Source: Entamoeba invadens IP1
Taxonomy: Eukaryota > Evosea > Mastigamoebida > Endamoebidae
NCBI RefSeq assembly: GCF_000330505.1
Contig: NW_004443681.1
Location: 168,672 to 201,662 of the forward strand
Length of the DNA stretch: 32,991 bases
Direction: 5' to 3'
The position numbers were made by a program, and so were the translations under genes. The notes under the pieces were generated by a model. That model was not told the DNA's origin. It made no database searches and was given only the letters and a program-made list of their open reading frames with translations. Positions 20,700-31,585 of this stretch are shown here, one piece after another (position 1 is the stretch's first letter; each line of letters begins with the position of its first letter).

Positions 20700-21835
20700 T
20701 ATTAATTATTGAATAAACTCCAGTGACACCATTCAAAGTTGTTGCTTCTGTAATTACAAGCAGATTTTCTGTTGGTTGTGATTATAATAAGAACTCGCTT
20801 GGTATTTTAAATATTGACACTATAGAAAGTTGACCCATGTTATCTGCATTTATTTCTAGTGTCACAAAGACGTTTCCCAATTTGACAATTTCGTTACCTA
20901 AAATCACAGAATTGGCATCAAATGATATTGTTCTCCTTTACTCAATCCAATATAAATGTCGTTCTTCGTGCTAAACGACAACACCTCGTGTAACAGAATT
21001 TTCAATGCCAATATATCCAAGTTGTTTTGCAATGTATTTGCCTTAATACTTTGAAACTCCCCGATTTTCGTTGAATTCCCAGAAGCTCTCAAAATTGCGT
21101 TTAAAATAAGCTTCTCAGTGTTCAAAATGTTGTAAGTGTAAAATATGAAAATAGTCACTCATGGTGACAATTTTTGTTGTCAAAGATCCATGTAGTGCCA
21201 CTTCACTGTTAGCCGCAACATCCATTTCATCTCATATTAAATAAAATTTATTAATAAATCAAAAATTTTAATTTTACACACTTCGCATTCAACATTTTCG
21301 GTGAGTGTTCTTCCATTGTTGAAGATGATTTCTCTGAAATTGTAAATTCGATTGTACACAACATTCTCTTCCAAAATTAATGTGTGGTGCCTCTCTACCT
21401 CCCCAGCATTCTCACAGTCCTCATAACTCTACTTTCCATCGAAAATGCACTCACAACTTATTCAAGAAGTTTCAAACACTAATTGCAACTCTTCGAGAAA
21501 TTCACAAGCAACTTTAATTTGTCGGACGAAAAACTTGGATCATTCGAACTACCAAAAAACAGAATGTCGTTGTCGTCAAATCCAATTAATGGTGTTGTAC
21601 TCGCACTAAAATTGCCCAAATGATGTGAACACCCACTTTATGTCTTTTCGAGTGTCAAATTTGAAAACACGAAATTGCCGATAGAAACGACTTGTGTTGT
21701 TGGAAGAATCACATTTTCACTCAACACAATTTCACAGTCCGTTTCGATTTGTAACGTTTTCGTGCGCTTTTTGATATTAAAACTCCTCCAATGAGTCTCA
21801 TCGTTTCCTTTAAAACCCACAAGTTGACTTTAATG
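20671..21835 (-). pseudogene. Surface-protein-like gene, decayed, ending in the left repeat arm
   Basis: The minus strand reads VGFKGNDETHWRSFNIKKRT, then VILPTTQVVSIGNFVFSNLT, IGFDDNDILFFGSSNDPSFS, SYEDCENAGEVERHHTLIL, VVYNRIYNFREIIFNNGRT, VAANSEVALHGSLTTKIV and VSIFKIPSEFLL, ending TTLNGVTGVYSIINKGYLRLVVV with the stop at 20671. This is the pattern of the extracellular N-terminal part of Entamoeba cysteine-rich transmembrane-kinase-like proteins: short beta strands, then C..C segments (known to me as a pattern, not proven). In-frame TAA/TAG stops occur at 21638 and at two sites near 21465-21490. Another TAA and several frame changes follow. A possible intron-like AT stretch lies at 21235-21275. 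The last eight residues come from the repeat arm, so the true C-terminus was probably replaced. Confidence 0.45.
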
Positions 21836-21902
21836 CTAAATCGTACGTTCAAATATACAGTTTATTATTTAATTAAATAATATAATAATTTATACTATTA
21901 AA

Positions 21903-22002
21903 NNNNNNNNNNNNNNNNNNNNNNNNNNNNNNNNNNNNNNNNNNNNNNNNNNNNNNNNNNNNNNNNNNNNNNNNNNNNNNNNNNNNNNNNNNNNNNNNNN
22001 NN
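21903..22002. other. Assembly gap of exactly 100 N
   Basis: A run of 100 N, the usual placeholder for a gap of unknown length. It lies midway between the inverted arms, so their spacing and relative orientation depend on a scaffold join. Confidence 0.99.
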
Positions 22003-22720
22003 TATAATTTATTCAAAAGAAAATAACAATTATAAAAATCAATAAGAAGTTATTTATTTAATTTTTTAATTATTTTTAAACTTTTGATCTTTTTATTATA
22101 CCAACCCGATTCAAAAAGTCCACAAGTTTATATTTGAGAAAGTTATATCTCCAAATCTAAAATAAATCAATTTTAGTAACCAAAACCATTAGCAACAGTT
22201 TGATAAAACGAATTTGTCCTTTTGTCAAAATACGATACAATTAGATTGTAAAATATGCAATATTTAAAATATCATAGATGGTTTAGTTATAATAATGCTT
22301 TGATTTACTAAAGTTAATAAATTACTCTTTTCCATTTTATTATTTTTTTAAATATTTTTTAGTTTTATTATAATTTAATGAATGAACAAACTGAATACTA
22401 ATAACTAAACTACAAAAAGACATTATATATAAATAGTTTCTACAGAAACAGATTTCTAGTTACAAAATAATTGTTTATAATTCGACAAACTTCCCTAAAC
22501 AGCAAAGAAATATATATAATAAATTATTATACCTATATGTTCTATTTTTATTTCATTTTTGTTCTTTTCTCTTGTAAATGTTCTTATTATTAACTAGAAT
22601 ACTATAGTAATATGTGTTATTATAGTGTTACTATAGGATTACTATAATATTACTATAATAATATGTATTACTATAGAAAGACAACACATTAATTCGAAAC
22701 AAAACTCCAAATCGCTTTTA
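22003..22720. other. AT-rich stretch, no gene seen
   Basis: Contains a short run of related TATTACTATA-type units near 22600-22680 (a small tandem or simple repeat). Nothing else is supported. Confidence 0.5.
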
Positions 22721-22731
22721 TACATACAACG

Positions 22732-23570
22732 ATGATTTCAAGGTTCAACGTCTTTCGTTTATTCGCCAGTGTGTTCTATATTGTTCTTAGTGTGCTTATA
22801 GCCGTTTGTTAGTATTTTATTATTTAATAACAGAACCGACTCATATTGTCTTCTGTAATATGACAACAAGATATGTTTCTTTGGAAGAGTCGGGTTTGGC
22901 TGTTATTTGACGAAATAACTATCGACAGTAGTGTCACCATCGCGAAATAAATTGTTTGGCGAAATGTGTTTTAATTGGCTCTTGTTGTTTGTGGGTGTTA
23001 GATTAATGCGGTCTGGCTCTTCATTGGGGCTCTCCAAATTCCAATAAGAGAAATTTATTAGCAACAAATTAAATTTAAAGTGATCATGTTATCGATATTG
23101 CCATTGTTGTATTTTTCATATTGAATGCATTTTTTTTCGTTTTGATGCTTTGCCCAATTTATGTGGCTTTTACTTTCAATTCAAAACAGTAAAAAACGAT
23201 CATTTGAAAAGACAGTTTTTGAGTAAATAATATAAATATAAATATAGTATATATATTATAAATTTAAATTAATGTTTAGAACGAATGATGTATCGATACA
23301 ACAATCGACCAACACTATAGGTACTTGATGTGTCAATGTGAACAACAGTTTGTGGCTTCAATTTGAATGTTTGAGTTGTGTAATAGTTGCATTATCGATT
23401 CAGAAGAAAATGAATACCACTCCATCATCCCTTCAATTATGTGTTCGTTTCTTGTTCTTGAATTGTCATTCTTGGCTGTAGTGACTGTGTCAATAACTTC
23501 AGTTCTTGTCAAAATGTTTAATATCAAAATACCAACACAACAAGGTTATTTACGACTTGTGGTAGTTTAA
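22732..23570 (+). pseudogene. Multi-pass membrane protein, tetraspanin-like, decayed
   Basis: ATG at 22732 gives MISRFNVFRLFASVFYIVLS, then VLIAVC, a good first membrane helix right after a short N-terminus. A possible short intron starts there (GTTTGTTAGT to ACAG). Further hydrophobic stretches follow after stops or shifts: LALVVCGC with INAVWLFIGALQIPI, then DIAIVVFFILNAFFFVLMLC with PIYVAF. Next comes a Cys-containing loop (CQCEQQFVAS, then FELCNSCIID), then a last helix in SIMCSFLVLELSFLAVVTVS. Four helices with a Cys-rich loop before the last is the tetraspanin layout, and tetraspanins exist in Entamoeba. No CCG motif was found, so the call is tentative. The C-terminus ends in GYLRLVVV encoded by the right repeat arm. 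Confidence 0.4.
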
Positions 23571-24043
23571 TTATAATTATTGTATTCTTATAATTTTGTT
23601 TTTGGTTGGTTATGTTATAAATTGGCAATAATTATTATAAAAAATGAGCTCAGTCCATGCATGTCAACCATCATCATATCAATATTCAGGTTCTATTATG
23701 TATGTTAACCATCATCATATTTTATCATATTATTATATTATATATTATTATATTTTATTATTATTATATTATACATATTCAGGTTAGATCATCCATAAAG
23801 ACCATCATCATACAAATATTCAGGTTCGCTATATTGACTTCATTGCTCTGATATTTGAATTAGTAATGTTTTTAATTTTAGTTATATTTGAAATTTAAAA
23901 TTATGGGATTACATTATTATATAGTATTGTATTATTAATAATTAATTAATAATAGTTTTAATAATTTATATTAATTTCTTTTAATTGTTTTAATTAAATT
24001 TTATGATACTTTTTATATGTATTGTTAAAAAAACAGTTTACTT
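23542..24043. repeat. Right arm of the large inverted duplication
   Basis: Near-identical inverted copy of 20193-20699. It starts AAGGTTATTTACGACTTG and ends GTTTACT. The two arms enclose about 2.84 kb that is not itself duplicated and that contains the N gap. Confidence 0.9.
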
Positions 24044-24057
24044 TGATTAACAAATCC

Positions 24058-24857
24058 CCACACTGCTCATTAACTTTAATGAACAACATAAATCATTGTG
24101 TTGTCTGTAAAACAAAACACTTTCTCTTGAATGGGTCATATCTTATGTGTCCCAATTCCTTGTTCAAAGTGTTTGAGTGATTTTGAGTGTTTAAAGTGCT
24201 TCACCAATTATTTTGTCAATGAAACGTATTCACGTCAGTGAATACGTTTTATTGACAAGACAACACACTTAAAAGGATGTGTTGTTATTGGTATTGTTGT
24301 GATTATGGGCGTGAGATGTGTGACGATGGATATTCCCTATAAAGAACATGCAGTGTGTTCCATGCGTCTCGATTTCTGAACATTGTGCGGTGTGTGATAA
24401 ATATTTGTATCAGTGTAAAAAGTGTCAGACCAATTTCTATCTTTCAGAAAGAAAATGTGTGAACTCGAATGCCGCTTTCTGCGTTGAAACAAATGGCGAA
24501 TTTTGTACTAAATGTTCTTTTTGGCATTAAGTGAGTTCTGAACAGCTCAAACAACGCGAGAATAGTCCAGTGTGGTGGGTCATCTTACTTATAGTTATCA
24601 CAAACACCACCATTTATCACACCCATCTCATTACTTGCTGCATTTGTTCTCAACAAACCGATTCAAAAAGTAGTTCAAATGACTCAGAATATGAGTGTAC
24701 AGAAAACATGGTGATTTTCGATGCTATAAAAACAAAAGAGAAATGGAACTTCTTGAAACACAGTTTGGTGGAAGTGAGCACTTCACTCTTTACATTGGAC
24801 GTGACAACAAACACATTCAAGTCAATGAATTTTATATACAAAAACTTTATAATATAA
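24058..24857 (+). pseudogene. Cysteine-rich receptor (TMK-like), truncated, without kinase
   Basis: Cys-rich repeats in several frames: HCVVCKTKHFLLNGSY, PIPCSKCLSDFECLKCFTNY, CDYGREMCDDGYSL, then in one open frame QCVPCVSISEHCAVCDKY and QCKKCQTNFYLSERKCV. These follow the CxxC..C..GYYL spacing of Entamoeba transmembrane kinases and relate to the intact gene at 31672. A TAA at 24528-24530 comes next; the same frame continues into SSEQLKQRENSPVWWVILLI and further hydrophobic residues (a membrane helix), then a 60-residue cytoplasmic part ending at 24857. No kinase domain follows. The invertible CACGTCAGTGAATACG stretch near 24228-24247 marks one of the frame breaks. It is probably the decayed end of a TMK paralogue. 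Confidence 0.55.
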
Positions 24858-24897
24858 TATAATAAAAATAATTAATATATTAAATAAATGTTTTTTT

Positions 24898-24986
24898 AAT
24901 GATAAGTTTTTAATTATTTAAAAATCATATTATAAATTTTTAGGTATTATTTATTCCTCAATAAAATAATTTGAGGAATAAATAAT
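24898..24986. repeat. Repeated motif plus a perfect 15-bp hairpin
   Basis: At 24898-24930 lies the third copy of ATGATAAGTT..TTTAAAAATCAT. Next to it, ATTATTTATTCCTCA (24946-24960) and TGAGGAATAAATAAT (24972-24986) form a perfect 15-bp inverted repeat with an 11-base loop. It stands just after the receptor pseudogene and before the pogo/Tigger element, and could be a terminator-like or small foldback structure. Confidence 0.6.
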
Positions 24987-25010
24987 TCCAAATTTTTTAG
25001 AAAAACATTA

Positions 25011-28000
25011 AAGGGGTGGAAAAAAACCGCTTTTGATAATTTAATGGTTAAATGATAATATGATTATAGTTTTTTGTATAGTTTATTTTTTTCCTTTTCC
25101 TCGATTTGATTCAAAAAACAAGGTTTACAAGAGTCTCTCTGACTTTTTCAAGATGCCGATGTTTGTTATTGAAATTTGTGAATTATTTTTTATGTAAAGT
25201 AAAGGCTGGATTTGCCGAACGATAAAAGGAGGATCAAGAAAGATTGACTTCGAAACTGTTCTTTGAGGTCAAAATAACCAAAAAAACATCTTAAAATTAA
25301 TCAAATTAAGTGAAAAAATAATGAACTTTTTATTAAATATTTTTTCATTTTTTGCAGAAATAAAAAACTCAAAACCACTAACCCGCGAGTGTACCTTTTT
25401 TTCATACCCCCTTTCACTCCTTTATAATTTTTTCAATTTTTTAATCATCCATTAAACAAATACTCAACAACCAAATCAATTACCTCTCGAACAACATAGT
25501 AAATGTATAACCTAGCACATGTTTTTAATACACCACTTTTCAATGTCTCTCAGCAAAGACAGACTGCACCTTTATTTCACACACCCTCTTGTTGGATTCC
25601 TCATTCGCTCAGAAATGCATTTCAAAGCCAAACTGGAAAAACTCACTTTGGACATACTCACAAACTGAACGTGAGTGCATCCATTCCCAGCGGTTTTTCA
25701 AGTGCCTGTTAAGCAAGCGATAAATGACTCGTTATTTCGTTGTACTTGCTTTTTTGAAACTTTTTATTAAATAAACGAAGCAATTTATTAATATTGGTCA
25801 ATAAAAACAATGTAAGACGGATAATTTTGTGTAAATTATTAGAAGCGGAAAATGGGCGCTGCACATGTCCGTTATAATTTCTCGTGTTTTTTGCTTTTTT
25901 TCACCAAAACCTCAATTATTTGAGGCAAATTGAAACTTTGGTTATATTTATGTGTAATTTTATCAGGAAATGGTAGTAAAGCGGGTTTTCCCGCCAGCAA
26001 AAATGCTTGCCCAAAAGTGCATTTCAATAAAAATTGTTGAAAACATCATGGAGACAATGACTGTTATCAGCTCAATACGTTATTAAGAAGACATGGTGCC
26101 AAAGTGAAAGTTGATGTGTTATTTATTTTAGAGGGGTTCTTATACCTTTATCCACTAATTATAAAATAATGATATTCAACAACTTTCTTACTATTTGATG
26201 GACTATCTTGTTCATTTTATTACAGTGTATATATGTAACATTTTGGGATTTTCGCACATACTTTTATAAAGAAGAAGAAAATAACTAAAAACATTAATAA
26301 ATTTATTATAATTTATACTATAATTTGTTTCAAAAATTGAATCAAATGTGGGTCTGAAAAGTAATGAAAACGACTCAACACTTGTATATTTCTAAAGATA
26401 CACAAAGATAACCACAGCTTCGATACTTCGTGTCAAATGAATCAATTCATGATCATTCTATGGGTGTCATGCAATTTAAGTTGACAATAAGAAAAATATA
26501 AGTCATCGTTTTTAACTATTTTATAATAGTAAATAAACTATTTTTTAACCAGTTTTTCGAAAAAAGATATTAGTTACATAAATGGTTAAATTATAATAAT
26601 TAATAGTTTTAAAATATAATTATTTATAAATCTAAATTTATTTATCGCAACATCAAATATTTAAATTGATTAAAAATAATATTAACAAACAACAAATATA
26701 ACAATTAATAACAAAGTTATTTTTCATTTGATAATATACAAGCAAATTATAAAAACAATTCTTTAACTTTACTAACAATAAAAATTAAAAAAGTCTTTTA
26801 TCTCAACAAAAGACATAGTAACTATAAAATTTTTAGATTAAAAAAACTCTTGTTAAATTTTGAAATAAAAATAATAATTAATCAATAAAATTTAACAATA
26901 ATATAAAAAACAATATCAATAGCCTATTTAATAAACTCTTTTATAAACCTTTTTAAACAATGTCCAACCTTCTTCCAAGCCCCCTCAATTAAATAAAGAA
27001 TATAAAAAAAGTTCCAAAAACATGAAAGTTTGAAAATGATTGGTCCGAAAATTCCTGTTAGTCAAAGGGCTGAACAATACCTAATTAATTGCCCTATTAT
27101 TTTCAAAGCTTTCCAAGACCTTGAGATAAAAATATAAAAAGAATCTTTTCCCACTTTTAGAGAGCAAGTGCGGTTTTCATTAAACGATCTTTCTAATGTG
27201 CCAATTAATGAGTTTAAAGGAACTAAAAAATCAATTAGAGTAGCATTTGAGTATTTTTTTGGGACTTTTAAGGAATTGGGTGTAAATTCACAAATTCAAA
27301 AAAATACGAAAAGAAGACAAAAATGGAAAATTTTCGGAAAAGGAAGAAAACGACTTCTTTCAGATGAAGAAGTTCTAAAAATAGCAGAAGAAATGAAGGA
27401 AACCAAAAAAGTAAAACCAGAAGAAATTGGACTTTTCATGTTTGAAAATTTCGGCAAAACAATGGGAACAAGGCAATTGAATAAAGTCCTTAAATTAATC
27501 CCAGGAATTGAAACAAAAAAGGCCCAAGTTATGGAAACAAAACGAGCAGAGGTATCACAAACTGCCGTCCTGCAGTATTACTCGGAATTAAAAAGAAAAT
27601 TGGATGGATGCAGATTCTAGCTTGTTTTTAACTTGGATGAAGTTGGATTCGATGAATGGGTTGATTCAAGAACCCGAGTTGTCTACGTGTCAGTCGAATC
27701 AGGGGAACAAGTTTTAACGAAGTCGACAGAGATGGTTCTAGAACGAGTCTTTTGTGTTGTGGTTGTCTAGATGGGACAAAAATGATACCCCTTGTTGTTA
27801 CCAAAAGACTCACCATCGAAGACAACCTAATTGTGGAACTCAAGAGTCGTGCTATTATTAGATACCAAAAATCAGGTGTTCTAAATACACAATTATACAC
27901 AATGTGGCTCAAACAAGTGTTTTTCCCGAATATTAAGGAAAAAAGAAACCGAATGGGTGTGAGAGTTGGTACGAAGGCGTATCTAATTATTGACGGCTTT

Positions 28001-29297
28001 TCGGGCTATTTCAGTGATGAAATTGAAGCATTATTTCGGGAAAATTGTGTTGAGATTATAAAGGAAGTCCCCCACAGTTCCCATTTATGTCAACCTATGG
28101 ATCTGGGAATTTTGGGGAAACAAAAAACTTTCCTTGCGGACAAAAACAATTTGGTGTTACACAAAATTTCATTATGTGAAAAAGAAAATGAAAAGTGTGA
28201 CTAAAAGGTCCAAAGAAACGGGAAAATTCTCAAAATGAACTCACCCGAGTTCAAAAATGCGTTGAAAAAATTTGCAAAGCTCTCAGAGGAAGACAAAATT
28301 AGGCAGCTTGTTTACTCATGGGAAGTAGTGTCTGATGGCGACACGATGACCAGTGCCTTTAAACAGGCTGGTATAATATACTTGGTTCAACACCCATCAA
28401 AAGAAGAGTTGGAAAACATGAGACGTGTCAACCCCAACTTCAACACTGTAGACCTTCTTAAAGGTGTTGCAAAAGTTGACATGTCTTATGCCAGAGAGGT
28501 TTGCTCTTTTCTTGGTAAGGATCCAAAAAGAAAAGAAACCCAGACTGTTAGAGTCTACATTGAAAACTTTACTGATAGAGAGCACAGGCTCGATGTTGAA
28601 AAACTTATGAAAATCAAAAAGGATGAAAAGAACAAAATTTCAAATGAAAAGAAACCTCGAAAAGAAAAAAATAACTTGGTTTTATTTTTTTTATTTTTTT
28701 TTAATTAAATTTTCCATTTAATATTAACAAGTTTTATCGCAATAAAAATCTGTAAAATATAAATTTTTAAAGTTCTAATAATCAAAAAATGGAGAAGGGT
28801 ATAAAAGAGAACTTGTAAAGTGTAAATTACAAAATATAACGTTTAATGCGAAGTTAAACAATATTTGTTTGTTTATTAGACAGCAACACAATGAAGAAAA
28901 TGATATTAAAGTGACGACAAGGAAGAAGCCGATAACGAAGATAACAACATTCATTCTTGTTTTATTTATTTATTAAAAATATCATACTTAATGTTTATTT
29001 TTTTATTTTAAAACGAACGTATTTTTGGTTAAATGTCTTTATTATGTTGGTAATATCCAGTTTACTAACAAATAAATTCTGGAATAACTCAACTATTAAC
29101 CGTAATATAAATAGACTTTAACTGCCTTCTTCTAAACACTTCGAAAAAATGCTTGGGCAAAATGAAAATGATGTTTTTTTTTCTTTTTGTTTAAATAAAA
29201 AAATAAAATCAAATAACATTTAGAAAACATTTTACCATTATTCACCAAAATTTATCAAAAGCGGTTTTTTTCCTGAAGCTGTTTTTTTCCACCCCTT
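25011..29297 (+). mobile_element. pogo/Tigger-like DNA transposon (~4.29 kb)
   Basis: The left end AAGGGGTGGAAAAAAACCGC (continuing TTTTGATAA) and the right end ..CCACCCCTT are terminal inverted repeats, each bordered by TA (25009-25010 and 29298-29299), the target duplication of the Tc1/mariner/pogo superfamily. The right end holds two tandem copies of the GGAAAAAAAC[A/C]GCTT unit; the left holds one. A DDE transposase reading frame fills 27036-28708. The first 2 kb has no recognised gene, only a 69-codon frame at 25503-25712 and a GCGGGTTTTCCCGC hairpin near 25980. The transposase is broken, so this copy is probably inactive. Confidence 0.85.
27036..28708 (+). pseudogene. pogo/Tigger-type DDE transposase, disrupted
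   Basis: ATG at 27036 (MIGPKIPVSQRAEQYLINCP). A basic, helical DNA-binding part follows (KGRKRLLSDEEVLKIAEEMK region, CENP-B/HTH-like), then the DDE domain: VFNLDEVGFDEW (first Asp), AYLIIDGFSGYF (second Asp), and HSSHLCQPMDLGILG (third Asp; Tigger/pogo have the same xPLDxG motif). The C-terminus is Lys-rich. Stops in the same reading path are TAA 27135-27137, TAG 27618-27620 and TAA 28202-28204, each where Gln fits. One shift is needed near 27720. Past 28708, an AG acceptor-like site at about 28879 leads into an acidic tail, so a last exon is possible. The triad Asp residues are all kept. Confidence 0.85.
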
Positions 29298-29626
29298 TAC
29301 ATATAATCAAAAAATTGTTAATTTAAAAACTATGAAATTAATAAACAATAAAAACTCATATAATGAAAACCAACAAAAAACAAATAATGTAACATCATTA
29401 ATTATTTATATCGGCCAATTTCATCCTAAATAGGCACACTTTGGTTGGGATTAATTAACTTTAATTCGATTTGTAACTTTTTGTCAATTTGTTATTTTTT
29501 AAAAAATAAAGATAAAAATAAAAACAAACCATGTAATAACATTAACACTTTAAAAAAGATACGGTATTTAATAAATATTCCATAATTCCACATTAGTATT
29601 TTTACAAACAAGTTGTTGTTTATTAA

Positions 29627-31585
29627 CCTTAGGAAGTCACTCGTTTTTGCCAATTTTTTTTGCTGGAAAGGAAAAACTAGATATTTTCTATCCAGATCCT
29701 TTTGTAAAATAAAAAAAAACAAAATGAATAACAATAAATTCAAGCTATCTTTTTAAAGCATTCACCACATAAAACGCGATTGCAATCACCACATGACCAA
29801 GTGGGTAAGGTCGCACTACAAATGTCACAACAGGCAGTTGTTTTTCTTTGTTTGCAATCGTGACAATATCCAGATTTTTTCCCGCCAATGGTTTTTATGT
29901 ATTTGTTTTGTCGATGTTCCGTAGAAATGTCAAAACCCATATTTTTCATTGCTTTTATTCGCTCCATTTGGGGAAGTCTTGGTTGTATCAATATGTTTGA
30001 GATAAAAAACGAGGATAATTGAAAACTAAGGTTGTGTATGAAAGTCCTCCTATTGTTATTACCCGTTGATTTCACCCACATCACAAAGGCATTGTTGACA
30101 CATATATCCAAAAGAAAATAAAAGTAAGTAACACTCCATCTTCTCGAAGTTCTACGAGATGAATAAGAGGAACATATTTTGTCAACCATATCAACTCCAC
30201 CTTTCAATTTGTTGTATTTTACAACAGTCTCTGGTGTTCCATCTTCTTCATCAAGTTTTGTTTTTGAATTCTCTGTTGATATTATACACACTCTTTGTTT
30301 CGTTTCAGTCTCCTTGTATCCCAACATCGACCACCCCAAGTTAATATGTTTGTATAAAATAGTTTTTAATTTGTTTTCTTCTGTGAATTTTTTACACACT
30401 TGAAACCTTATTTGTCTAACTGTGCCAATGTAATCACACTGTTTGTCCACCAGTTCTTTGATTAGATCAATAGTTCCAAAAAAGTTGTCACAACAGAGCA
30501 CATGTTTTTGTCCAAACAAGTGATTCATTAGAAATATCACTGTGTTCTTTATCGGGTTTCCTTTGGATTTTTCTTTTCTTGGTTTTTTTGATATAGAGTT
30601 TAGTTCCAATAAATTCTGTTTTTTGACGTGGGTAACAGTAGTCTTCCTTTGTGTGTAAGAAATTGTGTTAATGAATTTGTTATTTTTTGGATTGAATTCT
30701 CCTCCACAATACAACTTTATCTTAGAAACATACAGCGATTCACAATCCACAACGGCATAAGTTTTCAATCCATTCCTTTCTGGCTTTGCTGGCATGTATA
30801 CTTTGAAAGGACATTTTCCGTGAAAAGGGCACATCATTTCATCTATTACAACATTTTTACCTGGAGAATACACATTCTGAAAATTTATATTTAATTTGTC
30901 GTATAAGTCGGCTATAGCTTCTTCTTTTCGAAAAGAAGTACATTGTCTTTGATACCTATTAAGTTTGTTGTCAAAATGAATATTATATAAAAGAGATTTT
31001 AGACGATATAACGGAAAAATGGCGAGGTAAAAGGGTAAAGCTTCTTTTGAATACAATTCTTGAATTGGTTTTTTATTATCATTATTTACACCCTGTTTTA
31101 TTGCCACACTAATAAAAGCTTTCATTTCGTTGACATTTGTGGGGTACCATTTTCTTGTTTTTTTCTGATTAGCATACAAATTTGTGTTTTCAGTGATTAA
31201 CTCGAAGCATTCATCATTAAACAAAGACATAAAGCAGTCAAGTTCGGTGTTTATCATTGTTGTTGATTTCATGTTGCCACTTTTATCATGTATAAAATTT
31301 ATAGAATCAACATCGTCTTCTGTAAACTTGACATTTTTCCAACATAATTGACAGTTTGGATTAACACAATTTTCATGTTTATCGACAACTTCTTCTTGAT
31401 AATTTTCTTCGTAATTTTCGTCGCTTAAAACATTGTCACTATCACATCTTTCTGACTCCTCCATTTCTTCTTTTTCCATTTTGTTTTTTGTTGTTTTTTA
31501 TTTTTATTTTTTTAATATATAAAAAAGCGATTTAAAAATAAATATTCAATCTTGATATAAAATATCGAGATTTCTCTTCCTAAGG
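29627..31585 (-). mobile_element. Complete piggyBac element (1,959 bp)
   Basis: The left end CCTTAGGAAG (29627) and the right end CTTCCTAAGG (ending 31585) form 10-bp terminal inverted repeats, close to the CCCTAGA-type ends of known piggyBac elements. Both ends are bordered by TTAA (29623-29626 and 31586-31589), the obligatory piggyBac target. The transposase leaves only about 113 bp and 106 bp of flank. A hairpin (AATCTTGATAT/ATATCGAGATT) sits next to the right end and may be a subterminal repeat. Confidence 0.93.
29740..31479 (-). CDS. piggyBac transposase, intact
   Basis: 579 residues, ATG at 31479, TGA at 29740, no lesion. Order of parts: an acidic N-terminus (EEMEESERCDSDNVLSDENY); the piggyBac fold (DUF4371-unrelated, DDE_Tnp_1_7 type) from about residue 80. 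The catalytic aspartates are readable at VVIDEMMCPFHGK (Asp 1), HVLCCDNFFGTIDL (Asp 2) and LKGGVDMVDKICSSYSSRR (Asp 3/4). The last 50 residues have a Cys/His-rich domain (CHDC, CCDIC, CGDCNRVLCGEC) that binds zinc and the terminal repeats in this family. It cuts and pastes at TTAA, leaving no footprint. Length (550-620 usual) and motifs are complete, so activity is possible. Codon use is like that of the neighbours. piggyBac elements are known from reptile Entamoeba. Confidence 0.95.
   Translation of the reverse strand: MEKEEMEESERCDSDNVLSDENYEENYQEEVVDKHENCVNPNCQLCWKNVKFTEDDVDSINFIHDKSGNMKSTTMINTELDCFMSLFNDECFELITENTNLYANQKKTRKWYPTNVNEMKAFISVAIKQGVNNDNKKPIQELYSKEALPFYLAIFPLYRLKSLLYNIHFDNKLNRYQRQCTSFRKEEAIADLYDKLNINFQNVYSPGKNVVIDEMMCPFHGKCPFKVYMPAKPERNGLKTYAVVDCESLYVSKIKLYCGGEFNPKNNKFINTISYTQRKTTVTHVKKQNLLELNSISKKPRKEKSKGNPIKNTVIFLMNHLFGQKHVLCCDNFFGTIDLIKELVDKQCDYIGTVRQIRFQVCKKFTEENKLKTILYKHINLGWSMLGYKETETKQRVCIISTENSKTKLDEEDGTPETVVKYNKLKGGVDMVDKICSSYSSRRTSRRWSVTYFYFLLDICVNNAFVMWVKSTGNNNRRTFIHNLSFQLSSFFISNILIQPRLPQMERIKAMKNMGFDISTEHRQNKYIKTIGGKKSGYCHDCKQRKTTACCDICSATLPTWSCGDCNRVLCGECFKKIA

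Noticed and set aside
20390..23851. Two identical 64-codon frames (20390-20584 minus, 23657-23851 plus) rich in Ile, Tyr and His
   Set aside because: They are translations of the AT-rich repeat arms, not genes; their identity only reflects the inverted duplication.
25503..25712. 69-codon frame inside the pogo/Tigger element
   Set aside because: No homology recognised and no support beyond being open; mentioned only under the element.
5551..28708. A ciliate-type genetic code (TAA and TAG for Gln) as the main explanation
   Set aside because: The intact genes use only CAA/CAG for Gln, the stop share is small, frameshifts accompany the stops, and Entamoeba is known to use the standard code; kept only as an alternative to test.
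29492..29743. 83-codon minus-strand frame rich in Phe and Leu
   Set aside because: It overlaps the piggyBac left end and 3' flank; composition is AT-rich noise.
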